Assembly: GCA_029975295.1 (NCBI GenBank)
Contig: JARKPK010000003.1
Span: forward strand, 1-64,000
Source of the DNA: Thermoguttaceae bacterium
Lineage (GTDB): Bacteria; Planctomycetota; Planctomycetia; Pirellulales; Thermoguttaceae
Direction: 5' to 3'
Length of the DNA: 64,000 nt
How positions within the stretch are numbered: position 1 is the first letter of the stretch; each line of letters starts with the position of its first letter. Positions 27,316-35,619 of this stretch are shown here, piece after piece. A program made the position numbers and the translations under genes. The notes beneath the pieces are model-generated. The model was not told the DNA's origin, searched no databases, and worked only from the letters and a program-made list of their open reading frames with translations.

Positions 27316-28977
27316 TCAAGCGGCTTGCCCGAGAATCTGCTTGAGGTCTTGCTCGGGGGTCGTGATCGGCGCGATTTGGAACGTATCGACGAGCACTTTC
27401 AAGACGTTGGGGGTGATGAACGCGGGCAGGCTGGGGCCGAGCCGAATGTTCTTCACGCCCAGGTAAAGCAGGGTGAGAAGGATGGCCACGGCCTTCTGCT
27501 CGTACCAGCTTAGGACCATCGAAAGCGGAAGATCGTTGACCCCGCAATTGAACGCCTTGGCCAGCGCCACGGCGATTTGAATGGCGGAGTAGGCGTCGTT
27601 GCATTGCCCGACATCGAGCAAACGCGGAATGCCGCCGATCGAGCCGAAGTCGAGTTTGTTGAAGCGGTACTTGCCGCAGGCGAGCGTGAGGATCACGCAA
27701 TCTTGCGGCACCTTCTGCACGAAATCGGTGTAGTAGTTGCGGCCCGGCTTGGCGCCGTCGCAACCGCCGACCAGGAAGAAGCGGCGGATCGCGCCGCCCT
27801 TGACCGCTTCGATGACCTTGTCGGCCACGCTCATCACGGCGTTATGACCGAAGCCGACCAAGATGCTCTGCTCGGGCCCGTCTTCGGCGAACCCCGGAGC
27901 GGCCAACGCGGCTTCAATCACCGGCGAAAAGTCTTTGTCGTCGCCGATGTGCTGCACGCCGGGCCAGGCGACCAGGCCAGTGGTGAAGAGTCGGGCGGAG
28001 TAGGTTTCCTTCGGTTTCTGAATGCAGTTGGTCGTCATCAAGATAGCGCCGGGAAACGCATCGAACTCTTTGCGTTGATCTTGCCAAGCGCCCCCGTAGT
28101 TGCCGGCCAGGTGCTTGTGTTTTTTCAGGCCCGGATAGGCGTGGCACGGCAGCATTTCGCCGTGGGTGTAAACATTGATGCCTTTGCCCTCGGTTTGCCG
28201 CAACAGCAAATCGAGATCACGCAGGTCGTGGCCCGAAACGAGAATCGCCTTGCCCTTCCGCGGCGTGACGCGAACGGTTGTCGGTTCCGGATGTCCGTAA
28301 GCGCCGGTGTTGGCGGCGTCGAGCAATTCCATCACCTTGAAATTCAATTCGCCCGCCTTGAGCGCCCAGCCCAACAGACCATCGACCGTAGGGGCCGGAT
28401 CGGTCAGCGCATTCAGGGCGGCGTGGAAGGTCGCGTAGATCGATTGATCCTCGCGGCCGAGCACCCGTGCATGGTCGGCGTAGGCGGCGGCCCCCTTCAA
28501 CCCGTAAAGAACGATCTCTTGCAGGCTGCACAGGTCGGGCCCGAGCGCCTGCTGCCGCGCGGTGATCGAAACCTTCTCTGCCTGCGCCAACAATCCCTCG
28601 ATCGAGTCGGCCGGCTCCCAGGCGGCGGCGCCGCCGAGCGATTCGGGCGAACGGCCCGCGCTGCGGCAGGCGTTTTCGTACAGAGCCCGAGCGGTCCGCT
28701 TCTTCTCGGCGGCGCTGAGCAGGTGCGATTGCAGGCGCGCCGGGTCGAAATCGACGTTCGTTACGGTGGCGAAGAGGGCTTCGAGCACCTCACGATCGAC
28801 CGCGACATCGCGCGCGCCCAGCTCGGCCGCGCGATGGGCGTACATCGCGATTCCCTTGGTCGCTTCGATCAGTAGGTCTTGCAGGGCGGCCGTCTTCGGG
28901 TCTTTCCCGCAGTTGCCGAAGACATTGCAGCCCGTGCCTTGAGACACCTGCTCGCATTGAAAGCAAAACATCGACAT
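27316..28977 (-). CDS. hcp: Hybrid cluster protein (hydroxylamine reductase / NO reductase)
   Basis: 553 residues. The ATG at 28977 has an excellent AGGAGGAGGA site. The N-terminal C-x2-C-x8-C-x5-C pattern (CFQC...C...C within the first 23 residues) is that of class I Hcp proteins of anaerobes. The hybrid-cluster ligands are visible in order: SGHDLRD (His), HGEMLPCHAYPG (Glu and Cys), GGCDGAKPG (Cys), LACGKYRF (Cys), DVGQCNDAY (Cys) and LSWYEQKAVAIL (Glu, Lys). Hcp turns NO to N2O and reduces hydroxylamine in the cytoplasm during nitrosative stress. A divergent Crp/Fnr gene and a perfect FNR-type box in front of the gene point to control by low oxygen or NO. No hcr reductase is adjacent, so the electron donor must be encoded elsewhere. 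Confidence 0.97.
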   Translation of the reverse strand: MSMFCFQCEQVSQGTGCNVFGNCGKDPKTAALQDLLIEATKGIAMYAHRAAELGARDVAVDREVLEALFATVTNVDFDPARLQSHLLSAAEKKRTARALYENACRSAGRSPESLGGAAAWEPADSIEGLLAQAEKVSITARQQALGPDLCSLQEIVLYGLKGAAAYADHARVLGREDQSIYATFHAALNALTDPAPTVDGLLGWALKAGELNFKVMELLDAANTGAYGHPEPTTVRVTPRKGKAILVSGHDLRDLDLLLRQTEGKGINVYTHGEMLPCHAYPGLKKHKHLAGNYGGAWQDQRKEFDAFPGAILMTTNCIQKPKETYSARLFTTGLVAWPGVQHIGDDKDFSPVIEAALAAPGFAEDGPEQSILVGFGHNAVMSVADKVIEAVKGGAIRRFFLVGGCDGAKPGRNYYTDFVQKVPQDCVILTLACGKYRFNKLDFGSIGGIPRLLDVGQCNDAYSAIQIAVALAKAFNCGVNDLPLSMVLSWYEQKAVAILLTLLYLGVKNIRLGPSLPAFITPNVLKVLVDTFQIAPITTPEQDLKQILGQAA

Positions 28978-29501
28978 CAGCTCGTCCTCCTCCTAAGAAA
29001 GGTGATTCTTCAAAACCGAACGTCGGACGCCGTGATCGCGTGAACCGAGTTCTGCAACCGCTTCGCCGCGTTCTACCGCCCCCGTGCGCGCCGCAACCGC
29101 CAACCCCGCCGCTTTCACTTGTGCCAAGGGGCGATAGAGAACGACGGCTCGTGACGGTAGAATAGTTGTTCCCGCGGGCCGGCCCGCGGCAAACGACAGC
29201 GTGTCGCTTGCACGTCTTCGAGAAGTATAGTCGTTTGGCCGAGATAGGCGATTGATCCAGATCAAGCGGTTCGGAAAAAAAAGACTGCCTCACCAAGGCC
29301 CTTTGGCCCGTTCGAGTTGCGGCCTTGGACCGAAGGCTCGGATCATTCTGCGATTCGTCCCGGAGAAAGCATGTTTGGGCCGACCGGGCTTGCGTTTTCC
29401 GGTTCGGATCGTTGCGAGTCTTTTCCGGGGGAAACATGGGCGGCCGGCGGAACGCCAATTCGGGCGGATCGGCAGCGTGAGAAGAACAGGTTGATGGAAC
29501 G
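28978..29501. other. Divergent hcp / Crp-Fnr control region
   Basis: This 523-base stretch holds the FNR-type box and the hcp promoter (29224-29265), a leader of about 240 bases for hcp and about 235 bases upstream of the regulator. No gene is seen. Confidence 0.7.
29224..29265 (-). promoter_or_regulatory. Perfect FNR/Dnr-type box in class II geometry with the hcp -10 element
   Basis: TTGATCCAGATCAA (29252-29265) matches TTGAT-N4-ATCAA at all ten fixed positions. Reading toward hcp, exactly 22 bases separate the box from TATACT (29229-29224), which puts the box centre at about -41.5 from a start near 29217. That is the textbook position for an activating FNR-family dimer. In the other direction no -10 lies at this distance. 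Confidence 0.85.
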
Positions 29502-30215
29502 ATGAACCAAGAGACGCGGACGCTGCCCATGAATGTGGTGGACGTGCTTCAATCGTGCCCGCTTTTTGCCGAGGTTGGGCCGGGCAGCTTCCAGCGTTTG
29601 GCGACGATGGCGCGGCTGCAATCCTTCTCGCGGGGGCAGGTGGTATTTCGCGAGGGCGACGCGGTGCCGGGGGTGTTCATCGTTGGCTCGGGCTCGGTGC
29701 GCGTGTTCAAGACGGGCCCCAGCGGCCGAGAGCATGTGCTGCACATGGTCGGGCCCGGCGGTACGTTTGCCGAGTTGGCCGCCATCGGGAACTTCGCGTT
29801 GCCGGCCTCGGCCGAAGCCGTGACCGATGTGCTGTGCGCGCTGTTGCCGACGGAGGCGTTTCGCCGGGCCTTGGATGAAGATCACGATTTGTGCCGCGAG
29901 ATGTTGACGGGGCTGACGGTTTGGTTTCGCCATTTCGTCGGGCTGATTGAAGACATCGTGCTTCGTGATGCCGTGGGGCGATTGGCGCAGTATCTGTTGA
30001 AGATCGCTCCCGACGAACGCCAAACGACGGTCGAACTGCCGAGCTTGAAACGGCACGTGGCCAGCCATTTGAACCTGACGAGCGAGGCGTTTTCGCGGAC
30101 GTTTCGCCGCTTGACCGAGGCCCGGCTGATCGCGGAAGAGGACGACAACCGAATCCGCCTGCTCGACCGGCCGGGATTGAAATTGGCGGCTGAAGGGATG
30201 TTTCCGAGGGTCTGA
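29502..30215 (+). CDS. Crp/Fnr-family regulator, probable activator of hcp
   Basis: 237 residues. The N-terminal cyclic-nucleotide-type beta roll (about 20-130: GQVVFREGDAVPGVFIVGSGSVRVFK, GPGGTFAELAAIG) precedes a long dimer helix and a C-terminal winged HTH (SLKRHVASHLNLTSEAFSRTFRRL). There is no FNR-type N-terminal cysteine cluster: the Cys residues at 19, 118 and 132 are scattered. So it is not an oxygen-sensing FNR but resembles Dnr/NnrR/HcpR-type NO or redox regulators. The recognition helix SEAFSRTFRRL has the E-x2-SR signature that fits TTGAT half-sites. Divergence from hcp and the box between them make hcp its likely target. apbE follows after 26 bases in the same operon. Confidence 0.9.
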   Translation: MNQETRTLPMNVVDVLQSCPLFAEVGPGSFQRLATMARLQSFSRGQVVFREGDAVPGVFIVGSGSVRVFKTGPSGREHVLHMVGPGGTFAELAAIGNFALPASAEAVTDVLCALLPTEAFRRALDEDHDLCREMLTGLTVWFRHFVGLIEDIVLRDAVGRLAQYLLKIAPDERQTTVELPSLKRHVASHLNLTSEAFSRTFRRLTEARLIAEEDDNRIRLLDRPGLKLAAEGMFPRV

Positions 30216-30241
30216 CCACTGGGCCGATCGACGGTGCGACG

Positions 30242-31312
30242 ATGACGAAGAAGTCAACGCGACGCGACTTCTTGCGCGGAAAAGCGGCTGCCGAAGCGGC
30301 CGGCGCCGCGGTCGACCGGCTGTTGCCGGAACTGGGCGACGAGTCGGTGGACCGGCAAACCTTGGTCATTAGTCGGCCGGCGATGGCCGCCCGCTTCGAG
30401 ATTTGCGTCGATGCGACCGATGCAGCCGCGATCGAGGCCGCCTGGGAGGCGCTGGAACTGGTCGGCGAATACGAGTCGCGCTGGTCGTATTTTCGCCCGG
30501 AGAGCGAACTTTCGGCGATCAATTCCGCCGCCGACAGCGAGCCGGTTGCGATTCGCGGCGATCTGTTCGAACTGCTCCAGCGGTCGCGATTGCTTTATGA
30601 GGAGACAGAGGGCGCATTCGATCTGACGGCGACGCCTTTGTGGGAACTATGGGGGTTCGCCCGCCGCGAAGGCCGCGTGCCCGACGAAGCGGCCCTTGCC
30701 GACGCTTTGCGTTTGGTGGGCATGGATCGCGTGGAACTCGATGCGTCGTCGTCGGCCGTGTTCTTTCGGACGCCCGGCGTGCGATTGAACCTCGGGGCGA
30801 TTGGCAAGGGCTACGTCGTCGATCGGTGCGCCGAGCGGCTTGTCGCCGAAGGGGTGAGCAGCTTTCTTCTCAGCGGCGGCCTAAGCAGCATGGTGGCCAA
30901 GGGGCGGCCGCCGGGCGGGGCCTCCGACGGCTGGACGGTGGGCATCCGAAATCCATTGCGGCCCGATCGCCGCTTGGCGCGGTTGGTGCTGCGGGATCGC
31001 GCGTTGGCCACCAGCGGTTCCTACATTCAGTCGTTTCGGTTCGAGGGGAAGCGATTCGGCCATATCATCGACCCGCGAACGGGCTGGCCTGCGGAGCATA
31101 TGCTTTCGACAACCGTTTTGGCCCCGTCGGCGGAGACGGCCGACGCGCTTTCGACGGCGTTCTACGTAATGGGCGTCGAGCGGGCCGTCGAGTTCTGCCG
31201 CAATCGGCCCGAGTTGGGCGCCGTGTTGATCGTCCCGTCGCGAACCCGCGGCGGTTGGAGCGTCCATCGTGTGGGCATTGCCGACGACCAGTGGTTGCAG
31301 GAACCTGAGTGA
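30242..31312 (+). CDS. apbE: FAD:protein FMN transferase (ApbE family)
   Basis: 356 residues with a Tat-like N-terminus (TRRDFLRGKAAAEAAGAA). ApbE marks are RPAMAARFEI, SRWSYFRPESELSAIN, LYEETEGAFDLTATPLWELWGF, LNLGAIGKGYVVDR, FLLSGGLSSMVAKG (a GG in place of the usual GGD) and GHIIDPRTGWPA followed by TTVLAPSAETADALSTAFYVMG, which keeps the metal-binding Asp and Thr-rich FAD loop. It attaches FMN to Thr or Ser of exported flavoproteins (such as Rnf, Nqr or NosR-type subunits) in the periplasm. Its place in the regulator operon suggests it matures a flavoprotein linked to NO or anaerobic respiration. The next gene follows 17 bases after the stop. Confidence 0.92.
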   Translation: MTKKSTRRDFLRGKAAAEAAGAAVDRLLPELGDESVDRQTLVISRPAMAARFEICVDATDAAAIEAAWEALELVGEYESRWSYFRPESELSAINSAADSEPVAIRGDLFELLQRSRLLYEETEGAFDLTATPLWELWGFARREGRVPDEAALADALRLVGMDRVELDASSSAVFFRTPGVRLNLGAIGKGYVVDRCAERLVAEGVSSFLLSGGLSSMVAKGRPPGGASDGWTVGIRNPLRPDRRLARLVLRDRALATSGSYIQSFRFEGKRFGHIIDPRTGWPAEHMLSTTVLAPSAETADALSTAFYVMGVERAVEFCRNRPELGAVLIVPSRTRGGWSVHRVGIADDQWLQEPE

Positions 31313-31328
31313 GTTTCGGGAGTGCATT

Positions 31329-32693
31329 GTGCGGTCGTTCGTCGAGGGGATCGTTTGGTCGCTGGTGGTCGTCTTGGCCCTGCGCACTTGGTGCGTGCAG
31401 GGCGTGGTCATCCCTTGTCGGGTGACGGGCGACTCGATGTTGCCCGGTTTGCGGGGCGAGCATTACTCTGTCCGCTGCTCGGACTGCGGATTCCGCTACG
31501 ACGTCGACGCCACGCACGGTCGGCCGGCGGCGACAATTTGCCCCAACTGCGAGAACCGGCAAAGCGACGATCCTCTGCCCCATTCCGCTTGGGGCGATGG
31601 CGTGCTCGTGGGTCGCGGGGCGTTCTTCTGGCGAAATCCGCAGCGATGGGAACGGGTGGTTTTCCGGCTGCCGAACGATCCTCAATCTTCGGCCATCAAG
31701 CGAATCGTCGGATTGCCGGGCGAAGAGGTGTTGATTCGCAACGGCGATGTGTTCATCGACGGGCAACCAGCGCGAAAACCGTACCGCGTCCAGCGCTCGC
31801 TCGCCGTGCTGGTGCACGACGCGGATTTTCAGCCGCCCGACGCGCGATTTCCGCCGCGGTGGCAAGGGGCCGAGCGACACAGCCGCTGGGTGGGGGCGTT
31901 CGGCCGGTTTGCGCGGCGGGCGACCTCCCCGGCCGATGCCTTTGATTGGCTCGAGTACCATCATTGGCGGCGCGTGGCCGGCGCTGAAGCAGCCGTCGTG
32001 CGGCAGCCGATTTGCGACGATCTTTACAACCATGCCCGCACCCGGCGCGAAGAAGAGTCGAATCTGGTGTTCGACCTGATGCTCCGTTTTCGAGTGGTCG
32101 AGGTGTTCGGAAGCGGCATGCTGGCTGTTCGTCTGAACTCCGGCGGCGATTTGTTCGAGGTGCAGATCGATCCTCAGCAAGGGCGGTATCGAGCGTCGCA
32201 CAACGGCAAGGCATTGCCCGGCGCCGAGGGAAGACTGCCAGCCGTCTTGAGCGGATCGGAGCTTTGGGTTTCGCAAGTGGATCAACAGTTCATATTGGCC
32301 CAAGACGATTGTCCGCTAGTGCAATGGCCGTTCGCCCCGGCCGACCGCTCGGGCCAACAGGCCGCGGCCCCAGTGGCCATCGGCGCGAAGGGGCTCGGCG
32401 TGGTTCTCGAACACTTGCGACTGTATCGCGACGTTTACTACAGCCGGCCGCTTGGGGCCGATCCGCAACGCGATTTCGAGGAACCGTGGAAACTGGGGCC
32501 GGATGATTACTACGTTCTGGGGGACAATAGCCTGGTTTCCCACGACAGCCGAAACTGGGAAGGCTCGCCTGGGGTGAATCGTAATCTGCTGCTGGGCAAG
32601 CCTTTCGTACTCATGTATCCTATGAAGACCCACCGTTGGCGGGATTGGGTTTTCCAAGTTCCCGAGTTGGGGCGGATTGAGTATATTCCCTGA
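31329..32693 (+). CDS. Signal peptidase I-like protease with zinc-ribbon and beta-sandwich insertion (paralogue 1)
   Basis: 454 residues from a GTG at 31329 (GGGAG 8 bases upstream, 17 bases after apbE); a longer GTG start at 31269 would overlap apbE. A membrane helix (residues 7-22) is followed by the catalytic Ser in GDSMLPG (Ser36) and Lys in SSAIKRIVGLPGE (Lys124). The C-terminal box is LGDNSLVSHDSR. Between Ser and Lys is a CxxC-x17-CxxC zinc ribbon (residues 50-74), and between Lys and the GDNS box an insertion of about 230 residues with LamG-like strands (VVEVFGSGMLAVRLNSGG, LEHLRLYRDVYY). Ordinary bacterial signal peptidase I has about 200-320 residues. It cleaves signal peptides on the outer face of the cytoplasmic membrane. 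The paralogue follows immediately. Confidence 0.88.
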   Translation: MRSFVEGIVWSLVVVLALRTWCVQGVVIPCRVTGDSMLPGLRGEHYSVRCSDCGFRYDVDATHGRPAATICPNCENRQSDDPLPHSAWGDGVLVGRGAFFWRNPQRWERVVFRLPNDPQSSAIKRIVGLPGEEVLIRNGDVFIDGQPARKPYRVQRSLAVLVHDADFQPPDARFPPRWQGAERHSRWVGAFGRFARRATSPADAFDWLEYHHWRRVAGAEAAVVRQPICDDLYNHARTRREEESNLVFDLMLRFRVVEVFGSGMLAVRLNSGGDLFEVQIDPQQGRYRASHNGKALPGAEGRLPAVLSGSELWVSQVDQQFILAQDDCPLVQWPFAPADRSGQQAAAPVAIGAKGLGVVLEHLRLYRDVYYSRPLGADPQRDFEEPWKLGPDDYYVLGDNSLVSHDSRNWEGSPGVNRNLLLGKPFVLMYPMKTHRWRDWVFQVPELGRIEYIP

Positions 32694-32862
32694 GTCCCGG
32701 GCGGAACGCTTCAGTGGGCAAGGGATGTTGGAGGGGGGGCAGGCCGCTAAGCACGATTAGGGCTGCGTCGTGCGCCGCCTGGGCTCACTAAGCCTGCGGG
32801 TGGAGTACTTGTTTCTCGAACGACAATTGCGGTCGATGGGCCGCGAATCCTTGGGATCGTCT

Positions 32863-34590
32863 ATGCTGAGTTTGATGCGTTTGCTTCGCAGTGGCGCCGC
32901 GACACTGAGTTTCGGCAGACACCAAACCCCATTGGGTCGCGGCACAGGCCCGGAGGCTTCGGCAAAAAAGAAGTCGTCGCCGCATACGACCGCGGCCGCC
33001 GTGCGCGAAACGATCGAATCGGTGGTGATCGCCTTTGTGCTGGCCTTCCTCTTCCGCACGTTCGAGGCGGAAGCGTTCGTCATTCCAACCGGGTCGATGG
33101 CGCCGACGTTGATGGGCCGGCACAAAGATCTGGATTGTCCCGCCTGCGGCTACCGTTATCAGGTGAGCGCGAGCGACGAGGTCGATCAGGTCACCGGCCG
33201 GCTGACCGGGCGAGTCGTTGTCGGCGGAACCTGCCCGATGTGCCGGCATCCGGCCGATCTTTCGCCGCAGAATCCGCAGGGCGAAACCTATCCCTCGTAC
33301 AGTGGCGACCGGATCTTGGCCGTGAAGTACGCCTATCAATTGCGATCGCCCGAGCGGTGGGATGTTGCCGTCTTCCGTTATCCCGGCGACGCGCAAACGA
33401 ACTTCATCAAACGCTTGGTCGGGTTGCCGGGCGAAACGCTGCGCATCCAGTTCGGCGATGTCTTTCTCAAGCAATCCGATGGAAGTTGGAGTATTGCCCG
33501 CAAACCGCCCGACAAATTGCTGGCGATGCTGCAACTGGTGTACGACAACGGGCTGACGCCGCGCCTCAAGAGTGAGTTCGGCTGGCCGGTCCGCTGGCTG
33601 CCCGACGCCGTTCAGGGCGATGGCGCGTTCCGGTTGATCAACCAAGATCGCGCGGCCGAAACCGACGGCCGCAACGACCAGATCGCGTGGCTCCGATACC
33701 ATCATCTGATCCCAACTTCCGACCAATGGCACACCTTGCGGACGACGGAAACGCTTGCGCCGGGCGATCGGGTCCGCCCGTCGGCCATCGACGACTTCTG
33801 CGCCTACAACAGCAATCGTTCGATGGGCGGCATGGCGGTGGCCGACGACGCCGAGGAACGCCATTGGGTGGGCGATTTGGCCGTTGAGGCCGATGTCGAG
33901 GTGCGTTCCGAAGGCGGCGAGCTGTTTTTCGAGCTCCGCCGCGGCGGCCGGGCCTTTCTTTGCACGGTCAGCCTCAACGACGGCGTCGCCGCGCTTGCCA
34001 TTAGCGGCGAGGAGTTTCGCCTTTCGGCGCCGACGGCGATGCGGGGGCGGGGCAAGCATCGGGTAATGTTCGCCAATTGCGATCGGCAGTTGCGGCTGTG
34101 GGTCAACGGCCGTTTGGTCCGCTTTGGCGAAGACGACGCAGCCACCTGCTACGCCGATCTTCGCAACCACGACCTGCACCCGACAGACTTGCAGCCCGTT
34201 AGCATTGGCGCGCGCGGCGTATCGCTGGTTGTCGATCGGCTCCGGGTTTGGCGCGACATTTACTATTTAGCCCGGCCGGAGACGGCTAGCCCGTTCGGCG
34301 ATGAGGAATCGGTGAACCCTCAAGTGCTGACCGATCCTCGACGTTGGCCGGCCGGCTTGCTCAATCGCGTGGCTGGGCGGGCGTTTTCGTTGCGGGAAGA
34401 CCAGTTTCTGGCCTTGGGCGACAACAGTGCGAAAAGCCGAGACAGCCGGCTTTGGGGACATGAAGGGTTCGATTATTTCGTCCATCGCGATCTGATGATC
34501 GGAAAAGCACTCTTGATTTACTGGCCCCATTCGTGGAATACTCCCGTGCCGTTTTGGCCCAACGTTGCCCGGATGGGGTTGATTCGATGA
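32863..34590 (+). CDS. Signal peptidase I-like protease with zinc-ribbon and beta-sandwich insertion (paralogue 2)
   Basis: 575 residues from the ATG at 32863 (GGGA upstream); in-frame starts at 32770 and 32836 exist and the true start is uncertain. After a 45-residue hydrophilic head comes one membrane helix (VVIAFVLAFLFRTF), then the catalytic Ser in IPTGSMAPTL (about residue 78) and Lys in NFIKRLVGLPGE (about 183). LALGDNSAKSRDSRLWG is the conserved C-terminal box. A zinc ribbon (CPAC...CPMC) follows the Ser, and the Lys-to-GDNS stretch holds an insertion of about 250 residues with a concanavalin-like look (RLWVNGRLVRFG, VSIGARGVSLVVDRLRVWRDIYY). It is a full paralogue of the preceding gene with the same domain order. 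Tandem position suggests duplication with divided substrate preference. Confidence 0.88.
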   Translation: MLSLMRLLRSGAATLSFGRHQTPLGRGTGPEASAKKKSSPHTTAAAVRETIESVVIAFVLAFLFRTFEAEAFVIPTGSMAPTLMGRHKDLDCPACGYRYQVSASDEVDQVTGRLTGRVVVGGTCPMCRHPADLSPQNPQGETYPSYSGDRILAVKYAYQLRSPERWDVAVFRYPGDAQTNFIKRLVGLPGETLRIQFGDVFLKQSDGSWSIARKPPDKLLAMLQLVYDNGLTPRLKSEFGWPVRWLPDAVQGDGAFRLINQDRAAETDGRNDQIAWLRYHHLIPTSDQWHTLRTTETLAPGDRVRPSAIDDFCAYNSNRSMGGMAVADDAEERHWVGDLAVEADVEVRSEGGELFFELRRGGRAFLCTVSLNDGVAALAISGEEFRLSAPTAMRGRGKHRVMFANCDRQLRLWVNGRLVRFGEDDAATCYADLRNHDLHPTDLQPVSIGARGVSLVVDRLRVWRDIYYLARPETASPFGDEESVNPQVLTDPRRWPAGLLNRVAGRAFSLREDQFLALGDNSAKSRDSRLWGHEGFDYFVHRDLMIGKALLIYWPHSWNTPVPFWPNVARMGLIR

Positions 34591-34745
34591 ACCTCCTCGG
34601 GCAGCAATGCCTTGATGCTCAGGCCGCTTTGACGCGAGGGACGGCGCCGCACCGGCGCAGACGGCTGCCTGATGCGGGCGGCTATCCCGGCGGCGGGCGG
34701 ATGGCGTTGCCGCTTCGAACGTGAATCGTTCGGGGAAACGAACTG

Positions 34746-35510
34746 ATGTTGGAAGTCCAGGGACTGGTGAAAGTGTACGGCCAGCGTCGCGTGGTCGACG
34801 GAGTGGATTTTCGCGTCGACGCCGGCGAGATTGTCGGGCTGCTGGGGCCGAACGGGGCGGGCAAAACAACCAGCTTCCGCATGACGTGCGGTTTGATCGA
34901 ACCGGATGACGGCAAAGTCGTCCTCAACGGCATCGACATCACCAACTGGCCGATGTATCGGCGCGCCCGCGACGGCGGCATGGGATACCTGGCGCAAGAG
35001 GGCAGCGTTTTCCGCAAATTGACGGTGGAACAGAATCTTCTCGGGGTGATGGAGATGATCGGGCTCGACCGCCGCGCACGGCGGCGGAGGTGCGATGAGT
35101 TGCTCGCCCAGTTCGACATCACCCGTTTGCGGAAATCATTGGCGGTTTCGCTTTCAGGCGGCGAAAGGCGGCGGCTCGAGATCGCCCGATGTCTGATCAC
35201 CAATCCGAAGATCATCCTTTTGGATGAGCCGTTCACCGGCATCGATCCGGTGACCATTGCCGGCATTCAGAAGGTGATTCGCGGTCTGCGCGATGAAGGA
35301 ATCGCGGTGCTGATCACCGACCATCAGGTTCGAGAAACCCTGCAAATCACCGATCGCAGTTACGTCATTCGGTCGGGCAAGGTGCTTTGCCACGGCCATC
35401 CGCAAGAGGTGCTGGCGAACCCCGAGGCCCGAAAGTACTACTTCGGCGAAGACATCGAAATACGGCGTGCTTCTTCCGCCGACGAATCGCCCGTGGGGAA
35501 CTCCTGTTGA
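34746..35510 (+). CDS. lptB: LPS export ABC transporter ATPase (LptB-like)
   Basis: 254 residues from the ATG at 34746. Walker A GPNGAGKTT, Q-loop MGYLAQEGSVFRKLTVEQNL, signature LSGGERRRLEIARCL, Walker B IILLDEPFTGIDP and switch His in ITDHQVRETL match LptB closely, including the LptB-typical EGSVFRKLTV and TDRSYVI stretches. It drives LPS transport from the inner membrane with LptF/LptG, supporting a diderm envelope. lptA, lptC, lptF and lptG are not in the window. It ends the same-strand run that starts with the regulator at 29502, although the 155-base gap before it means it may have its own promoter. Confidence 0.92.
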   Translation: MLEVQGLVKVYGQRRVVDGVDFRVDAGEIVGLLGPNGAGKTTSFRMTCGLIEPDDGKVVLNGIDITNWPMYRRARDGGMGYLAQEGSVFRKLTVEQNLLGVMEMIGLDRRARRRRCDELLAQFDITRLRKSLAVSLSGGERRRLEIARCLITNPKIILLDEPFTGIDPVTIAGIQKVIRGLRDEGIAVLITDHQVRETLQITDRSYVIRSGKVLCHGHPQEVLANPEARKYYFGEDIEIRRASSADESPVGNSC

Positions 35511-35619
35511 CCGGACCGCTCGCCGATCAGGCGGAACGAAAACTCGGGAAATGAAGTGCGGGCCAAGCCGGGCGTTGGGCGGCGCCGTTGACGATCGGGC
35601 GTCCGGCGATCGACCGCCC

